Part shown: positions 62,604 through 64,000 of the stretch, piece after piece
Layout: every line of letters begins with the position of its first letter
Position numbering within the stretch: position 1 is the stretch's first letter
Source of the DNA: Acidihalobacter aeolianus
GTDB taxonomy: Bacteria > Pseudomonadota > Gammaproteobacteria > DSM-5130 > Acidihalobacteraceae
Length of the DNA stretch: 64,000 nt
NCBI RefSeq assembly: GCF_001753165.1
Contig: NZ_CP017448.1
Location: 391,183 to 455,182 of the forward strand
Direction of reading: 5' to 3'
Translations under genes and position numbers: made by a program
The notes under the pieces: model-generated
Told to the model about the DNA's origin: nothing
The model's database searches: none
Seen by the model: the letters and a program-made list of their open reading frames with translations, nothing else

Positions 62604-64000
62604 GCAACGCGGCTGGTATCTGATGCATATCAGCCTGCACGGCCTAGTGCGGGGCAGCGACATCGAATTAGGCAGGGATGCCGATACCGGCGGGCAGATC
62701 CAATATGTGATCGAGCTGGCGCGTGCGCTGGCGGGCCTGGATGCGGTGGAGCGCGTCGATTTGCTGACGCGGCGAATCGACGACCCGCGCGTGGACGACA
62801 GCTACCGCAGCGAGGAGGAGTTGCTGGGCGCGGATGGCCGTGCACGTATCGTGCGTGTTCCCTTCGGTCCCCGTCGCTACCTGCGCAAGGAGCGCTTGTG
62901 GCCCTATCTCGACTGCTTCGTCGATCTCGCACTGCAATACGTTCGCAAGGTCGGCCGGCTGCCTGACGTGATCCACGCGCATTATGCCGATGCCGGCCAG
63001 GCGGGCGCCCGCCTGGCCGCCTTGCTCGGTGTCCCCTTTATCTTCACCGGACATTCGCTGGGACGTGAGAAACGCCGCCTGTTGATGGGACAAGGACAGC
63101 AGGAGGCGCAGATCGAGCGCCGCTATCACATCAGCCGCCGCATCGAGGCGGAGGAACATGCGCTCGATTTGGCCTCGCTGGTGGTGGCGAGCACCCGTCA
63201 GGAAGCCGAGGGGCAATACGCCCTGTATGACAATCATAAGCATCGCCGTGTCGCGGTGATCCCGCCTGGAGTCGACATTGCGCGTTTCCGCCCCGCAGGC
63301 AAGGGTGATCGTGTGGACGATTGCGGCTGCGACATCGCGCGCTTCCTGCGGCATCCGCGCCGGCCCTGGATACTCGCGCTGGCGCGTGCCGACGAACGCA
63401 AGAACCTCGCCACGCTGGTGAAGGCCTATGGCGCTCATCCGCGTCTGCGCGAACAGGCCAATCTGGTCATCGTCGCTGGCGTGCGTGAGCGTATCGGCGA
63501 GCTGGACAAGGGGGCGGCACAGGTCTGGCGCGAACTGCTCGAACTGATCGACGACTACGATCTTTACGGCCACGTGGCCTATCCCAAACAGCATGCGCCC
63601 GATCACGTGCCGTGCATCTACCGCAGCGCGGCGGCCAGCGGCGGACTGTTCGTCAACCCGGCCTGGACCGAGCCTTTCGGCCTGACCTTGATCGAGGCGG
63701 CGGCCAGCGGCCTGCCGGTGGTCGCCACCGATGATGGCGGGCCGCAGGAGATCCTGCGTCACTGCCGCAACGGCCTGCTCATCGACCCGCATGACGCCGA
63801 GGCGCTGGGCCGCAGCCTGTCGGATGCCTTGTCCGACCGCAGGCGCTGGCGCCTGTGGTCACAGCGCGGCCTGCAGGGCGTGCGCCAGCACTACACCTGG
63901 AAGGGACATGCAGAGCACTACCTGCGTGAACTGGCACGGATCTCGCGGCAGCGCCAGCGCCGACGGGTGCAGCGCAGCCGTCTGCCCACGGTCGATCGCA
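62572..64000 (+). CDS. Sucrose-phosphate synthase-type glycosyltransferase, 3' end cut by window edge
   Basis: The GTG at 62572, with GAGGAG 7 nt upstream, opens a frame of about 476 residues that runs off the right edge. It has the GT4 sucrose-phosphate synthase pattern: YLMHISLHGLVRGSDIELGR and DADTGGQIQYVIELARAL at the front, HAHYADAG, FTGHSLGREKRRLL, and the C-terminal-domain motif FVNPAWTEPFGLTLIEAAA. The reaction is UDP-glucose (or ADP-glucose) plus fructose-6-phosphate to sucrose-6-phosphate. Sucrose is a compatible solute, consistent with osmotic stress. A C-terminal phosphatase domain could lie beyond the window. Confidence 0.93.
   Translation, partial: MNGGEPKRTAEQRGWYLMHISLHGLVRGSDIELGRDADTGGQIQYVIELARALAGLDAVERVDLLTRRIDDPRVDDSYRSEEELLGADGRARIVRVPFGPRRYLRKERLWPYLDCFVDLALQYVRKVGRLPDVIHAHYADAGQAGARLAALLGVPFIFTGHSLGREKRRLLMGQGQQEAQIERRYHISRRIEAEEHALDLASLVVASTRQEAEGQYALYDNHKHRRVAVIPPGVDIARFRPAGKGDRVDDCGCDIARFLRHPRRPWILALARADERKNLATLVKAYGAHPRLREQANLVIVAGVRERIGELDKGAAQVWRELLELIDDYDLYGHVAYPKQHAPDHVPCIYRSAAASGGLFVNPAWTEPFGLTLIEAAASGLPVVATDDGGPQEILRHCRNGLLIDPHDAEALGRSLSDALSDRRRWRLWSQRGLQGVRQHYTWKGHAEHYLRELARISRQRQRRRVQRSRLPTVDR

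Overview
The window looks like chromosomal DNA of an acidophilic, iron-oxidising, chemolithoautotrophic gammaproteobacterium, probably a halotolerant Acidihalobacter-type member of the Ectothiorhodospiraceae. The taxonomic call is an inference. It rests on a rusticyanin-type operon (Cyc2, AcoP-like cupredoxin, aa3 oxidase, rusticyanin), on the gammaproteobacterial order polA / thrB-like / engB / cytochrome c4 / ccsBA / dsbA, and on a sucrose-phosphate synthase gene at the right edge.

Layout. 1-2.8 kb: the edge of a periplasmic-binding sensor protein and a decayed EAL gene. 2.8-8.06 kb: a minus-strand operon (substrate-binding protein, desaturase-fold membrane protein, short-chain dehydrogenase, creatininase-like, isochorismatase-like and metallo-beta-lactamase-fold hydrolases) preceded by a guanidine-I (ykkC) type riboswitch with a terminator platform. 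8.3-13.9 kb: a fused 5-oxoprolinase/hydantoinase and the urease chaperones ureEFG, so this end reads as a nitrogen-scavenging block. 13.9-18.6 kb: SirB2, hemerythrin-like and truncated haemoglobin proteins, TypA, and a response regulator with a degenerate GGDEF domain.

18.6-37.2 kb is the respiratory core and looks less GC-rich than its flanks. First comes cyc2 - acoP - coxBACD - ctaA - ctaB - rus (Fe(II) to O2) with two very small membrane proteins, then a TlpA-like protein and two Sco-like proteins. A bc1-type operon follows: Rieske protein, the N-terminal half of cytochrome b, a fusion of a NirB-like NAD(P)H/FAD/[2Fe-2S] module to the C-terminal half of cytochrome b, cytochrome c1, a small membrane protein, a dihaem c4 and another membrane protein. 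The fusion places a predicted pyridine-nucleotide flavoprotein on the cytoplasmic quinone side of the bc complex, and the Qo PEWY motif reads PLFF. I infer a dedicated machine for uphill electron transfer from Fe(II) to NAD(P)+. This is the best candidate for an undescribed system here.

37.4-50.2 kb holds housekeeping genes (uvrD, two slp lipoproteins, cls), c-di-GMP enzymes and several pseudogenes. A second notable system is a family of four minus-strand small RNAs, one at 42.7 kb and three in tandem downstream of polA at 50.2-50.7 kb. Each has three hairpins, including one with a C-rich loop, then a terminator, and each lies behind a sigma-E-like promoter (GAACYY N16-17 TC + 3). 50.7-64 kb: polA, a LOG-family protein, a homoserine-kinase-like pseudoenzyme, engB, cytochrome c4, the System II cytochrome c maturation genes ccsBA, dsbA, an endonuclease/exonuclease/phosphatase protein, a fructokinase-like gene and sucrose-phosphate synthase (cut by the window edge).
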